A stretch of 64,000 nt of DNA from Sphingomonas tagetis (lineage in GTDB: Bacteria > Pseudomonadota > Alphaproteobacteria > Sphingomonadales > Sphingomonadaceae). The position numbers and the translations under genes are program-made. Location: positions 1-64,000 of the forward strand of contig NZ_JAMLDX010000014.1 of the NCBI RefSeq assembly GCF_024211275.1. The letters are read 5' to 3'. Positions 1 to 7,562 of this stretch are shown one piece after another. How positions within the stretch are numbered: the first letter of the stretch is position 1; each line of letters begins with the position of its first letter. The notes beneath the pieces are model-generated. The model saw nothing but the letters and a program-made list of their open reading frames with translations, had not been told where the DNA came from and did not search any database.

Positions 1-193
1 AAGCCGCGCTTCACTTCACCAAGATCAGCGGAAAACCGAAATCCCCATAATGCACCGCGTGCGGCCCGCGGGTTCCTGCATTAGAGGCTTTCGTACGCCT
101 TCGGCGCCCCGAAACCCTTCACATTACGCCGTTTTGGACCGACAGGGTTCGACCCCATACCGGACGTGTCGAAATGACGGTAAGAACGTCGCC

Positions 194-667
194 ATGACCC
201 CCCTGAAAGCCTTCGAACCTTTCGCAGCATCGGTGATTGGCTTACCTATAAGCCATGTTTGGCGGGGCTATGGCTCCGCTGTTTTCATCGAGTGCGGCAA
301 GCTTTCGCCTGTCAGTAGGCGCGATGGTTCACCCGGCAATCCAGACGGCGAGGTTTCGCTGGGCGTTGAGTGGAGTTGGCGCATCGAAGACAAAGCAGCA
401 ATCCGATGTGGCAGTTGGAGCGAGGAAAGCCTTTGGGAACCGGCGTTCGACACACTGCGCAATGCTCGTATCGCGCGCTGCGAACTTTTCGGCGCTTTGC
501 CGGAAGTCGCGATCACATTCGATAGCGGGATCCGCTTCCTCTCCTTCTCTACCACGGACGGGCAGCCGCAATGGCATCTGGTGGACCGTCGCGGCGATCA
601 AGAGCAATGGTTCACCGTTCGCGAAGGACGTCTACATATTGGCGACGGCAGCGAGCCTACCACCTGA
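194..667 (+). CDS. Hypothetical protein, 157 aa
   Basis: I do not recognise a family. The frame is open further upstream, but the ATG at 194 is chosen because the residues before it look non-coding. The protein is soluble, with no signal peptide or membrane segment, and has balanced composition with several Trp and acidic residues (GVEWSWRIED, AITFDSGIRFLSF). It resembles small beta-rich proteins of the immunity-protein type, but that is only an impression. It converges on the DsbA-like gene about 30 bp downstream. Confidence 0.6.
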   Translation: MTPLKAFEPFAASVIGLPISHVWRGYGSAVFIECGKLSPVSRRDGSPGNPDGEVSLGVEWSWRIEDKAAIRCGSWSEESLWEPAFDTLRNARIARCELFGALPEVAITFDSGIRFLSFSTTDGQPQWHLVDRRGDQEQWFTVREGRLHIGDGSEPTT

Positions 668-696
668 CCGCCGGCTTCCCACCCGATATCAGCCGC

Positions 697-1449
697 CTAC
701 TTCGCCCCCCGCGCCGCCGCGACCGCCTGCTTCAGCGTGTCATACGGCACCATGCCGGAGATCACCTTGTCGCCGATCACCCAGCTCGGCGTGCCGGTGA
801 CGCCGAGCTTGCTTGCGACCTCGAGGTTGCGCGCGATCTCGGCCTCGGCGCGGGGCGACATCACTGCGGTCCTCGCCGCCGCCTCGTCCAGCCCGGCCTG
901 CGCCGCCGCCGCCGCGATGCTCTGCTCGCTCAGCTGGCCGCCCGAATAGAGCGCGGTGTGGAACGGCTTGAACTTGCCCTGCTCGGCCGCCGCCAGCCCC
1001 CAGCGCGCGGCGACGCGGCTGACTTCGCTCAGCACCGGCAGCTCGCGATAGACGATGCGGACCTTGGGGTCCTCCGCCACCAGCCGCGCGATTTCGGGCA
1101 GGCTCGCGCGGCAATAGCCGCAGGCATAGTCCATCCATACCGAGACGGTGACGTCGCCCTGCGGGTTGCCTTCCCACGCCGCCGCATAGGGTTCGAAGAT
1201 CGCGCTCTTGCTGCCCGCGACCGCCTTGCCGGTCTCGCGCGACTGCAACCGCTGCATCGCTTCGGGCAGGATTTCGGGGTTTTCGAGCACATAGTTGCGG
1301 ACGACCTTGCCGATCGCCGCCTTGTCGGTGCTCACCGCGTCGCCGCCGTTCAGCGCCTGCACGCCCAGCACCACGCCGCCGCCCAGCGCCGCGGACACGA
1401 CCAGCAAGCCGGCCAGCGCCAGTGGCGACTTCGCGGCGCGTTCGATCAC
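697..1449 (-). CDS. DsbA-family thiol oxidoreductase
   Basis: Predicted periplasmic thioredoxin-fold oxidoreductase, 250 aa. An N-terminal hydrophobic segment (about residues 9-30) would anchor or export it. A short helical region resembling the ScsC N-terminal domain comes next, then the active site C110-G-Y-C113, with the fold's cis-Pro loop T220-P221. The GTG start overlaps the stop of the upstream M48 protease gene (GTGA), and an AGGAA-type ribosome site lies inside that gene, so the two are probably translationally coupled. Likely role is disulfide formation or isomerisation in envelope proteins; the substrate is unknown. Confidence 0.88.
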   Translation of the reverse strand: MIERAAKSPLALAGLLVVSAALGGGVVLGVQALNGGDAVSTDKAAIGKVVRNYVLENPEILPEAMQRLQSRETGKAVAGSKSAIFEPYAAAWEGNPQGDVTVSVWMDYACGYCRASLPEIARLVAEDPKVRIVYRELPVLSEVSRVAARWGLAAAEQGKFKPFHTALYSGGQLSEQSIAAAAAQAGLDEAAARTAVMSPRAEAEIARNLEVASKLGVTGTPSWVIGDKVISGMVPYDTLKQAVAAARGAK

Positions 1450-2807
1450 TTCTTCTTCCTGTCCTGCAGCATGCCCTGGCTCGCCATGACGATATCCTGC
1501 GCGCGAATCCAGTCGGGCGAGCCCTGTGGCAGCCCGGCCATCGCCGCCTGCCCGCTCGCCAGCGCACGGCCGATCTCACCGGTCATGCTCGACCGCTCCG
1601 CCGTCGCCAGCGCGGCGCGCGCGCTGTCGCCCTTGCGCTCGTACAGCATGCCGAGCTGATACCAGGCGAACGGGTTCTCGCGGTCGCGCGCGACCGACTG
1701 GCGCAGCACGCGCTCGGCCTCGGGCAGCAGTGCCGCGTCCTCGGTCGCGAGCAAGGCATGGCCGAAGGTGGTGGCGATCAGCGGCTGATAGTTGGTCCGC
1801 GCGGTGGCCTCGCGCAGCGGCGGGATCGCCTCGCGGACCTTGCCGGATTCGAGCAGGATCTGCCCCTCAAGCTCGAGGAAATAGGGATTGTCGGGTTCGG
1901 CCTTGACCAATGCCGCCGCCTCGCCCGCCGCCTGCTGCGGATAGCCGGAGAGGTGATAGGCATAGGCGCGGGCATAGCGCGCCGGCACGGTCTGATCGGT
2001 CTCGGGATATTTGCGCAGCGTGTCCTTGGGATCGGCGACATAGCCGCGCAGTTTCGCCTGCACGCGCTTGAACCGCGCCTCCAGCGCCGGGTCGTTGGGC
2101 TTGCTCCATGCCGGCGCGCCTTGCAGGTCGGCGGTCAGCGTCGCGATGCGCTCGCCCGACAGCGGGTGGCTGATGACGTAGCTGGTGTCGCTGCCGCGCT
2201 TGATGCCGTAGCGATATTCCTGCTGCTGAAGCTTCTTGAAGAAATCGAGCATGCCGCGGCCGCTGATCCCGGCGCCGGCGAGATATTTGACGCCGGCCGC
2301 GTCGGTGGTGGCTTCCTGCGCGCGGCTGAAGGCGAGGAAGTTGCCGAGCGCGGCGCGCTGGCCGAGCTGCATCAGCCCGAGGCCGGCATCGGGCGAGCCC
2401 GCTGCGACCGCCGCCGCGCCGAGCAGCAGCGACAGGATCGTGATCGCGGTCGCGCCCTTGGCCATGCGGTCCTGCAACGGCACATGGCCGCCGGTAACAT
2501 GGCCGAGCTCGTGCGCGATCACGCCCTGCACCTCGTTGGCGCTGCTGGCGGCGTCGATCAGGCCCGAATGGATATAGACCGCCTGCCCGCCCGCGACGAA
2601 GGCGTTGATCGACGGATCGTTGATCAGGACGATGCGGACATTGGCGGGCGATAGGTTCGCGGCGCGGATCAGGTCGCGCGACATGTCGGCGAGCAGCGCC
2701 TCGCTCTCGGCATCGCGCAGGATCGACTGGGCGAATGCCGGATTGACGACACCGATCAACAGAAACAGCGCGAACAGGCTGACGAGGCGCTTCATGGCCG
2801 GCATCAT
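1446..2807 (-). CDS. M48-family metalloprotease with TPR tail (BepA-like)
   Basis: Secreted zinc metalloprotease of 453 aa. It begins with a signal peptide (hydrophobic stretch ending near NPAFAQS). The zincin motif H99-E-L-G-H103 is intact and followed by VTGGH. The C-terminal half is TPR-like (YQPLIATTFGH, FAWYQLGMLYERKGDSARA). This is the layout of BepA/YfgC proteins, which monitor outer-membrane protein assembly in the periplasm. The third in-frame ATG (2795) is the most natural signal-peptide start; the first is given. It precedes the DsbA-like gene with a 4-nt overlap, suggesting an envelope quality-control operon. Confidence 0.9.
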   Translation of the reverse strand: MMPAMKRLVSLFALFLLIGVVNPAFAQSILRDAESEALLADMSRDLIRAANLSPANVRIVLINDPSINAFVAGGQAVYIHSGLIDAASSANEVQGVIAHELGHVTGGHVPLQDRMAKGATAITILSLLLGAAAVAAGSPDAGLGLMQLGQRAALGNFLAFSRAQEATTDAAGVKYLAGAGISGRGMLDFFKKLQQQEYRYGIKRGSDTSYVISHPLSGERIATLTADLQGAPAWSKPNDPALEARFKRVQAKLRGYVADPKDTLRKYPETDQTVPARYARAYAYHLSGYPQQAAGEAAALVKAEPDNPYFLELEGQILLESGKVREAIPPLREATARTNYQPLIATTFGHALLATEDAALLPEAERVLRQSVARDRENPFAWYQLGMLYERKGDSARAALATAERSSMTGEIGRALASGQAAMAGLPQGSPDWIRAQDIVMASQGMLQDRKKK

Positions 2808-2890
2808 GGCGGATTATCCCCGGCGATCAACGGACGTTTTGGTCCGGACGCTTCGTTGCGGGATGGGTCGAGCCGCATGAACAGGGGATG

Positions 2891-2928
2891 AAAAGGGGCG
2901 GGACGGCTGGTGCCGCCCGCCCCGTTTT
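2891..2928 (-). terminator. Rho-independent terminator of rne
   Basis: A GC-rich inverted repeat (arms GGGGCGGG and CCCGCCCC with further pairing inside) sits directly after the rne stop codon. On the minus strand it ends in TTTT, the form of an intrinsic terminator. Confidence 0.8.
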
Positions 2929-2930
2929 CG

Positions 2931-5636
2931 TCATGCTCCGAAGGTGCGCTGCCACCAGCCGCGGCGCGGCTCGCCGCCTTCGCCTTCACCCTCGGCATCG
3001 GCGGCTTCGGCATCCGCGCCGGCGGGGACGAGGTCCTGCGTCACCGGTGCCGGCTCGGCTGCGGTGGTCGCGGCCTTGGCGCGAGTGCGGCGCTTCGGCT
3101 TGGGTGCGTCCTCGGCGGGCACGTCCTCGGCAGGCGCTTCTTCGACGGCCGCTTCGGCAGGTGTCTCCACCGGCGCGGCCTCGACCACGTCGTCCGCCTT
3201 CTTCTTGCGCGAGCGCTTCGGCTTGGCGGGCGCTTCGGCTTCCGGCTGCGGCTCGGCGGCGATGCCGGCCTCGGCGGTCGCCAGGTCGAGCGCCGCGACC
3301 GGGACATCCGCCACGGCCTCGTCGGCCTTCTTGCGGCGGCTGCGCTTGGGCTTGGCCGGCGCTTCGTCGGCGACCGGCTGCCGCTCGGCGGCGACGGCTG
3401 CCGCCTCGTCCGCATCGACCACGCCCGCATCCTCGCTGGCTTCGGCGATGTCGGCGCTCAGCTCGTCGCCCGCACCGCGACGGCCGCCACGGCGGCCACG
3501 GCGGCGGCGCTTGCGGCCCTCGGCGCTTTCATTGGCGCTCGCTTCGTCGGCGGCAGGCGTATCGGCTTCGGCGGTCTCGACCGTTTCCACGGCCTCGCCG
3601 TCATCGCCGTCATCGCCTTCGCCGGCCTCGGCGCCTTCGGCAACCTCGCCCTGCTCACCGTCACGGCGGCGGCCGCGGCCGCGGCGGCGGCGGCGGCGCT
3701 TGCGGCCCTCGCCTTCGCTCTCGGCACGCTCGGGCCGGTCGCGGCGCTCGCGCGGCTCCCGGGCCTCGACCGCTTCTTCCTCTTCCTCCTCGTCGATCTC
3801 CTCGACGATGTCGTCCTCGGCTTCCTCGACGATCTGCGCGAACTTCGGCGCATAGGCCGGCGGCGGCCCGCTCGCCTCGACCGACATGCGCGCGCCTTCC
3901 AGCTCGCCGTCGGACAGGATCTCGACGGTCACGCCATAGCGGTCCTCGATCTCGGCGATGTCGGCGCGCTTCTTGTTGAGCACATAGAAGGCCGCTTCCT
4001 GGCTACAGCGCAGCGTCAGCAGCGAGCCGCGTCCGCGCGCCGCCTCGTCCTCGATCAGACGCAGCGCGGAAAGGCCCGCCGACGATGCGGTGCGGACGAG
4101 ACCGGTGCCCTCGCAATGCGGGCAGGTCACGGTCGATGCCTCGAGCACGCCGGTGCGCAGCCGCTGGCGGCTCATTTCCATCAGGCCGAAGGGCGAGATG
4201 CGGCCGACCTGGATGCGCGCGCGGTCGTTCTTGAGCGCTTCCTTCATCGCCTTCTCGACCTTCCGGACATTGGACCCGTGGTCCATGTCGATGAAGTCGA
4301 TGACGACGAGACCCGCCATGTCGCGCAACCTGAGCTGGCGCGCGATTTCCTGCGTCGCTTCGAGGTTGGTCGCGGTCGCGGTCTGCTCGATATTATGCTC
4401 GCGCGTCGAGCGGCCCGAGTTGATGTCGATCGACACCAGCGCCTCGGTCGGGTTGATCACGAGATAGCCGCCGGACTTCAGCTGCACCACCGGATGGTAC
4501 ATCGCCGAGAGCTGGTCCTCGACATGCGCGCGCTGGAACAGCGGCACCGCATCCGAGTAATGCTTCACCTTCTTGGCGTGGCTCGGCATCAGGAGCTTCA
4601 TGAAGTCCTTGGCGTGACGATAGCCGTCCTCGCCCTCGACGATCACTTCCTCGATGTCGCGGTTATAGATGTCGCGGATCGCACGCTTGATCAGGTCGCT
4701 GTCGCCATAGACGAGTGCCGGCGCGGCCGACGCCAGCGTCTTGTCGCGAATCTCGTCCCACAGCCGCGCGAGATAGTCGAAGTCGCGCTTGATCTCGGTC
4801 TTGGTGCGCTGAAGCCCCGCAGTGCGAACGATGCAGCCCATCGTCGGCGGCAGCTTCAGGTCCGACATGATCGACTTCAGCCGCTTGCGGTCGGCCGAGC
4901 TCGAAATCTTGCGCGAGATGCCGCCGCCATGCGCGGTGTTGGGCATCAGCACGCAATAGCGGCCCGCCAGCGACAGATAGGTGGTCAGCGCCGCGCCCTT
5001 GTTGCCGCGCTCTTCCTTGACGACCTGCACCAGCAGCACCTGACGGCGGCGGATCACGTCCTGGATCTTGTAGCGGCGGCGCAGGCTCATGCGGCGCTGG
5101 CGCAGCGCCTCGACCTGATCGTCGCTGCCCTTGCGGCCGCGCCCGCGGCCACGGCGGCGGTTGTTGCCGCCTTCGCCCGCTTCGCCGTCCTCGTTCTCGC
5201 CCTCGCCGGTCTCGGCGCCGTCCTCGTCGTCGTCGCCACGCTCGACGGTCTCGACGTCGCCGCCGTCCTCGTCGTCATGATCGTGATCATGATCGTCGTC
5301 ATGATCCTCGTCATCGGCCTCCTCGCGCAGCGCCGCTTCCTCGGCGGCGTGCTCGGCCTCCTCGCGCAGCAGCGCCTCGCGATCCTCCTTGGGGATCTGA
5401 TAGTAATCGGGATGGATTTCGCTGAAGGCGAGGAACCCGTGGCGGTTGCCGCCATATTCGATGAACGCCGCCTGCAGCGACGGTTCGACGCGGGTTACCT
5501 TGGCCAGATAGATATTGCCCTTGAGCTGCTTGCGCTCGGCGGACTCGAAATCAAACTCCTCGATTCGGTTCCCTTTGACGACGGCCACACGGGTTTCTTC
5601 CCGGTGGCGTGCGTCGATCAGCATACGCGTGGTCAT
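2931..5636 (-). CDS. rne: Ribonuclease E
   Basis: Endoribonuclease E/G, 901 aa, the scaffold of the RNA degradosome. The N-terminal S1 region (YLAKVTRVEPSLQAAFIEYG) is split by an Asp/Glu/His-rich insertion at about residues 85-170, as is usual in alphaproteobacteria but here strongly acidic (DDDHDHDHDDED). The DNase I-like catalytic core includes VVIDFIDMD near residue 445, and the Zn-link CPHCEGTG lies near 505. The C-terminal third is low-complexity, alternating acidic stretches with Arg/Lys clusters (RKRRRRRRGRGRR). It ends in RRGWWQRTFGA; a GWW motif is the known PNPase-binding site of Caulobacter RNase E. GGAGA precedes the ATG. Confidence 0.97.
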   Translation of the reverse strand: MTTRMLIDARHREETRVAVVKGNRIEEFDFESAERKQLKGNIYLAKVTRVEPSLQAAFIEYGGNRHGFLAFSEIHPDYYQIPKEDREALLREEAEHAAEEAALREEADDEDHDDDHDHDHDDEDGGDVETVERGDDDEDGAETGEGENEDGEAGEGGNNRRRGRGRGRKGSDDQVEALRQRRMSLRRRYKIQDVIRRRQVLLVQVVKEERGNKGAALTTYLSLAGRYCVLMPNTAHGGGISRKISSSADRKRLKSIMSDLKLPPTMGCIVRTAGLQRTKTEIKRDFDYLARLWDEIRDKTLASAAPALVYGDSDLIKRAIRDIYNRDIEEVIVEGEDGYRHAKDFMKLLMPSHAKKVKHYSDAVPLFQRAHVEDQLSAMYHPVVQLKSGGYLVINPTEALVSIDINSGRSTREHNIEQTATATNLEATQEIARQLRLRDMAGLVVIDFIDMDHGSNVRKVEKAMKEALKNDRARIQVGRISPFGLMEMSRQRLRTGVLEASTVTCPHCEGTGLVRTASSAGLSALRLIEDEAARGRGSLLTLRCSQEAAFYVLNKKRADIAEIEDRYGVTVEILSDGELEGARMSVEASGPPPAYAPKFAQIVEEAEDDIVEEIDEEEEEEAVEAREPRERRDRPERAESEGEGRKRRRRRRGRGRRRDGEQGEVAEGAEAGEGDDGDDGEAVETVETAEADTPAADEASANESAEGRKRRRRGRRGGRRGAGDELSADIAEASEDAGVVDADEAAAVAAERQPVADEAPAKPKRSRRKKADEAVADVPVAALDLATAEAGIAAEPQPEAEAPAKPKRSRKKKADDVVEAAPVETPAEAAVEEAPAEDVPAEDAPKPKRRTRAKAATTAAEPAPVTQDLVPAGADAEAADAEGEGEGGEPRRGWWQRTFGA

Positions 5637-5978
5637 TTAATGTTCTCCGGGCGCGCCGTGCGGGTGTCAGCCGCGGCGCGCGATCATGAAATTCGCCCGG
5701 CCCGCCCCTGACGGACCGCGCGAGCCTGGATTGAAAGATGTTGGTTTGAAGATGTGCGTCTGCTGTGCGCGCACGCCCGAGCCCGCGGCCCGGATGCTTC
5801 ACCGTCGCTGCCCGGCCGGCCGCAAGGGCCTGGCAATCGGAGCGGCGGGAAAATTGCGACATCACAGCATCAACCTGAATTACCGCCCATAAATCGGGGC
5901 GGCGAACGCCCGGCACAAGGGCCGGTTCGCGATGCGTAGCACCCCGGGACGGACCGGGCAACATGGCCTTTTTTGGTT
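5637..5978. other. rne leader / intergenic region, no gene seen
   Basis: Non-coding stretch between divergent rne and the amidase gene. It must hold the rne promoter and 5' leader. The reading frames here look non-coding and I could not assign promoter boxes with confidence. It ends where the composite palindromic repeat begins. Confidence 0.5.
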
Positions 5979-6076
5979 GGTTCAGCGAGCTGAACCGGCT
6001 GCGGCGCCAGCCCGCTCCCCCACCCGGCCACCCACTTCAGGGTATCTTTGATGGGTGGCCGGGTGGGGGAGCGGGC
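5979..6076. repeat. Composite palindromic repeat, copy 1
   Basis: A small palindrome (GGTTCAGC-GA-GCTGAACC, 5979-5996) is followed by a large one with perfect 25-nt arms (6010-6034 and 6052-6076) around a 17-nt loop. Outside the pair, GGTTGGTT on the left faces AAACCAA on the right near 6108. The same two-part unit occurs at 26327 and 27522. Here it lies between two divergent gene starts, so it is not a terminator in this position. Confidence 0.9.
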
Positions 6077-6247
6077 CGGTACCGCCTTCCAGCGCAGCTG
6101 GATCAAACAAACCAACGGCAAGGCGCTGCCGCCCTTGCCGGCAAAATCATGCCGAACGCGCCGTTAACCGCACCGCTTCACCGCGTCTGAAGGCCCGGCC
6201 CGCTAGTGCGCTCAAGTCAGGCTAAATCGTTGTGTGAGTTTCGTTGC

Positions 6248-7495
6248 ATGCTTTTGGGCTGGACCCTCCCCAGCCCGGCGCGGCATATCGCCCGGGTGTC
6301 CTTCTTCCTTGCCCTCCTCGCCGGATTTCTCACCGGCGCACCGAGTTGGGCAGGCACGATCCGCGATATCGACGTCCAGTCGAACCGCGTCGTCATCCGC
6401 TTCGACCAGCGCGTCGCGGAGGCGAGCAGCTTTGTCCTCGCCGGTCCCAACCGCATCGCGCTCGACCTGATCGGCGCCAAGCCCGGCGCGCGCGCCGAAA
6501 CCGGCGGGCCGGTCACCGCGATCCGCCAGGCGGCACGCGGCGACGGCGCGCGCGTGGTGTTCGACCTCGCCCGGCCCGCGATCGTCAGCCAGGGCAGCTT
6601 CGCTTCCGACGGCGCCACGCTGACGCTCGAACTGCGAACGGTCGACGACGCCCGCTTCGCCCGCGCCGCAGCGGAAGGAAGGATGAGCTTCCTGCCCCCG
6701 TTCAGCTTCGCCCGCGCCTCAACCCGTCACGCCTATAGCGTGTCGGTACCGGTGCCGGCGCGCGCCGCGCCCTATTCGCTGCCACGCATCTACGGCAGCG
6801 ACGACGACCGGCCGCTGGTGGTGATCGACGCAGGGCATGGCGGGCACGATCCGGGTTCGGTCTCGGCCGGCGGGGTCAAGGAAAAGGACGTCGCGCTCAG
6901 GATCGCCAAGGCGATCCGCGACGAGCTCGTCGCATCGGGCCGCGCGCGCGTCGCGCTGACGCGCGAGGACGACCGCTATCTGCTCCACCGCGACCGGTTC
7001 GAGGTGGCGCGCAAGCTCGGCGCGGCGCTGTTCATCTCGGTCCATTGCGACGCCGCGCACACCCCCGATGCGACCGGCGCGACGGTCTATACGCTTTCCG
7101 AAGTCGCCTCCGACAAGGAAGCGGCGCGGCTGGCGGCGCGCGAGAACAAGTCGGACATCCTCGCCGGCATCGATCTCGGCACGCAGAATCGCGACGTCTC
7201 CTCGATCCTGATCGACCTGACTCAGCGCGAGACGATGAACGCCTCGGCCAAGTTCGCACGCCTGCTCGGCCGCGAAGCTCAGGGCCTGATTCCGGTCAAG
7301 CCCAACTATCACCGCATGGCGTCGCTGCTAGTGCTGAAGGCGCCCGACATGCCCTCGATCCTGTTCGAGACCGGCTATATCTCGAACGAGAGCGACGTCG
7401 CGATGCTCAATTCCACCGAAGGCCGCCGCCGCATCGCGCAGAGCGTCGAACGCGCGGTGGCGATCCACTTTGCGACCCGAATGGCGTCACGCTGA
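6248..7495 (+). CDS. N-acetylmuramoyl-L-alanine amidase (AmiC-like)
   Basis: Periplasmic cell-wall amidase that cuts between MurNAc and the stem peptide, as in septum splitting. Signal peptide first (ends near GAPSWA), then an AMIN-type targeting domain (IRDIDVQSNRVVIRFDQ onward), then an Amidase_3 domain with zinc-binding motifs VVIDAGHGGHDPG, E in the VKEKD segment, SVHCDAAH and the catalytic-Glu region SILFETGYISN. The ATG at 6248 is preferred because it leaves a normal signal peptide; an in-frame GTG at 6206 would add 14 residues. It sits just upstream of the PBP1A gene in the same direction. Confidence 0.93.
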   Translation: MLLGWTLPSPARHIARVSFFLALLAGFLTGAPSWAGTIRDIDVQSNRVVIRFDQRVAEASSFVLAGPNRIALDLIGAKPGARAETGGPVTAIRQAARGDGARVVFDLARPAIVSQGSFASDGATLTLELRTVDDARFARAAAEGRMSFLPPFSFARASTRHAYSVSVPVPARAAPYSLPRIYGSDDDRPLVVIDAGHGGHDPGSVSAGGVKEKDVALRIAKAIRDELVASGRARVALTREDDRYLLHRDRFEVARKLGAALFISVHCDAAHTPDATGATVYTLSEVASDKEAARLAARENKSDILAGIDLGTQNRDVSSILIDLTQRETMNASAKFARLLGREAQGLIPVKPNYHRMASLLVLKAPDMPSILFETGYISNESDVAMLNSTEGRRRIAQSVERAVAIHFATRMASR

Positions 7496-7562
7496 GACCA
7501 TCTGGCAAGTCGTCGCATCCCCCGCTGGCAACGCTCCGATATCCTGCTAAACCGCGCCCAAG

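Noticed and set aside
1..193. Start of an upstream gene or RNA
   Set aside because: No convincing coding frame, tRNA or known RNA pattern; too little sequence to judge.
2910..5711. 933-aa plus-strand open frame opposite rne
   Set aside because: Antisense shadow of a high-GC gene; repetitive Arg/Ala/Leu composition and full overlap with an unmistakable RNase E.
5979..6076. Composite palindrome copy 1 as a rho-independent terminator
   Set aside because: It sits between two divergent gene starts and lacks a flanking T-run in the right place.
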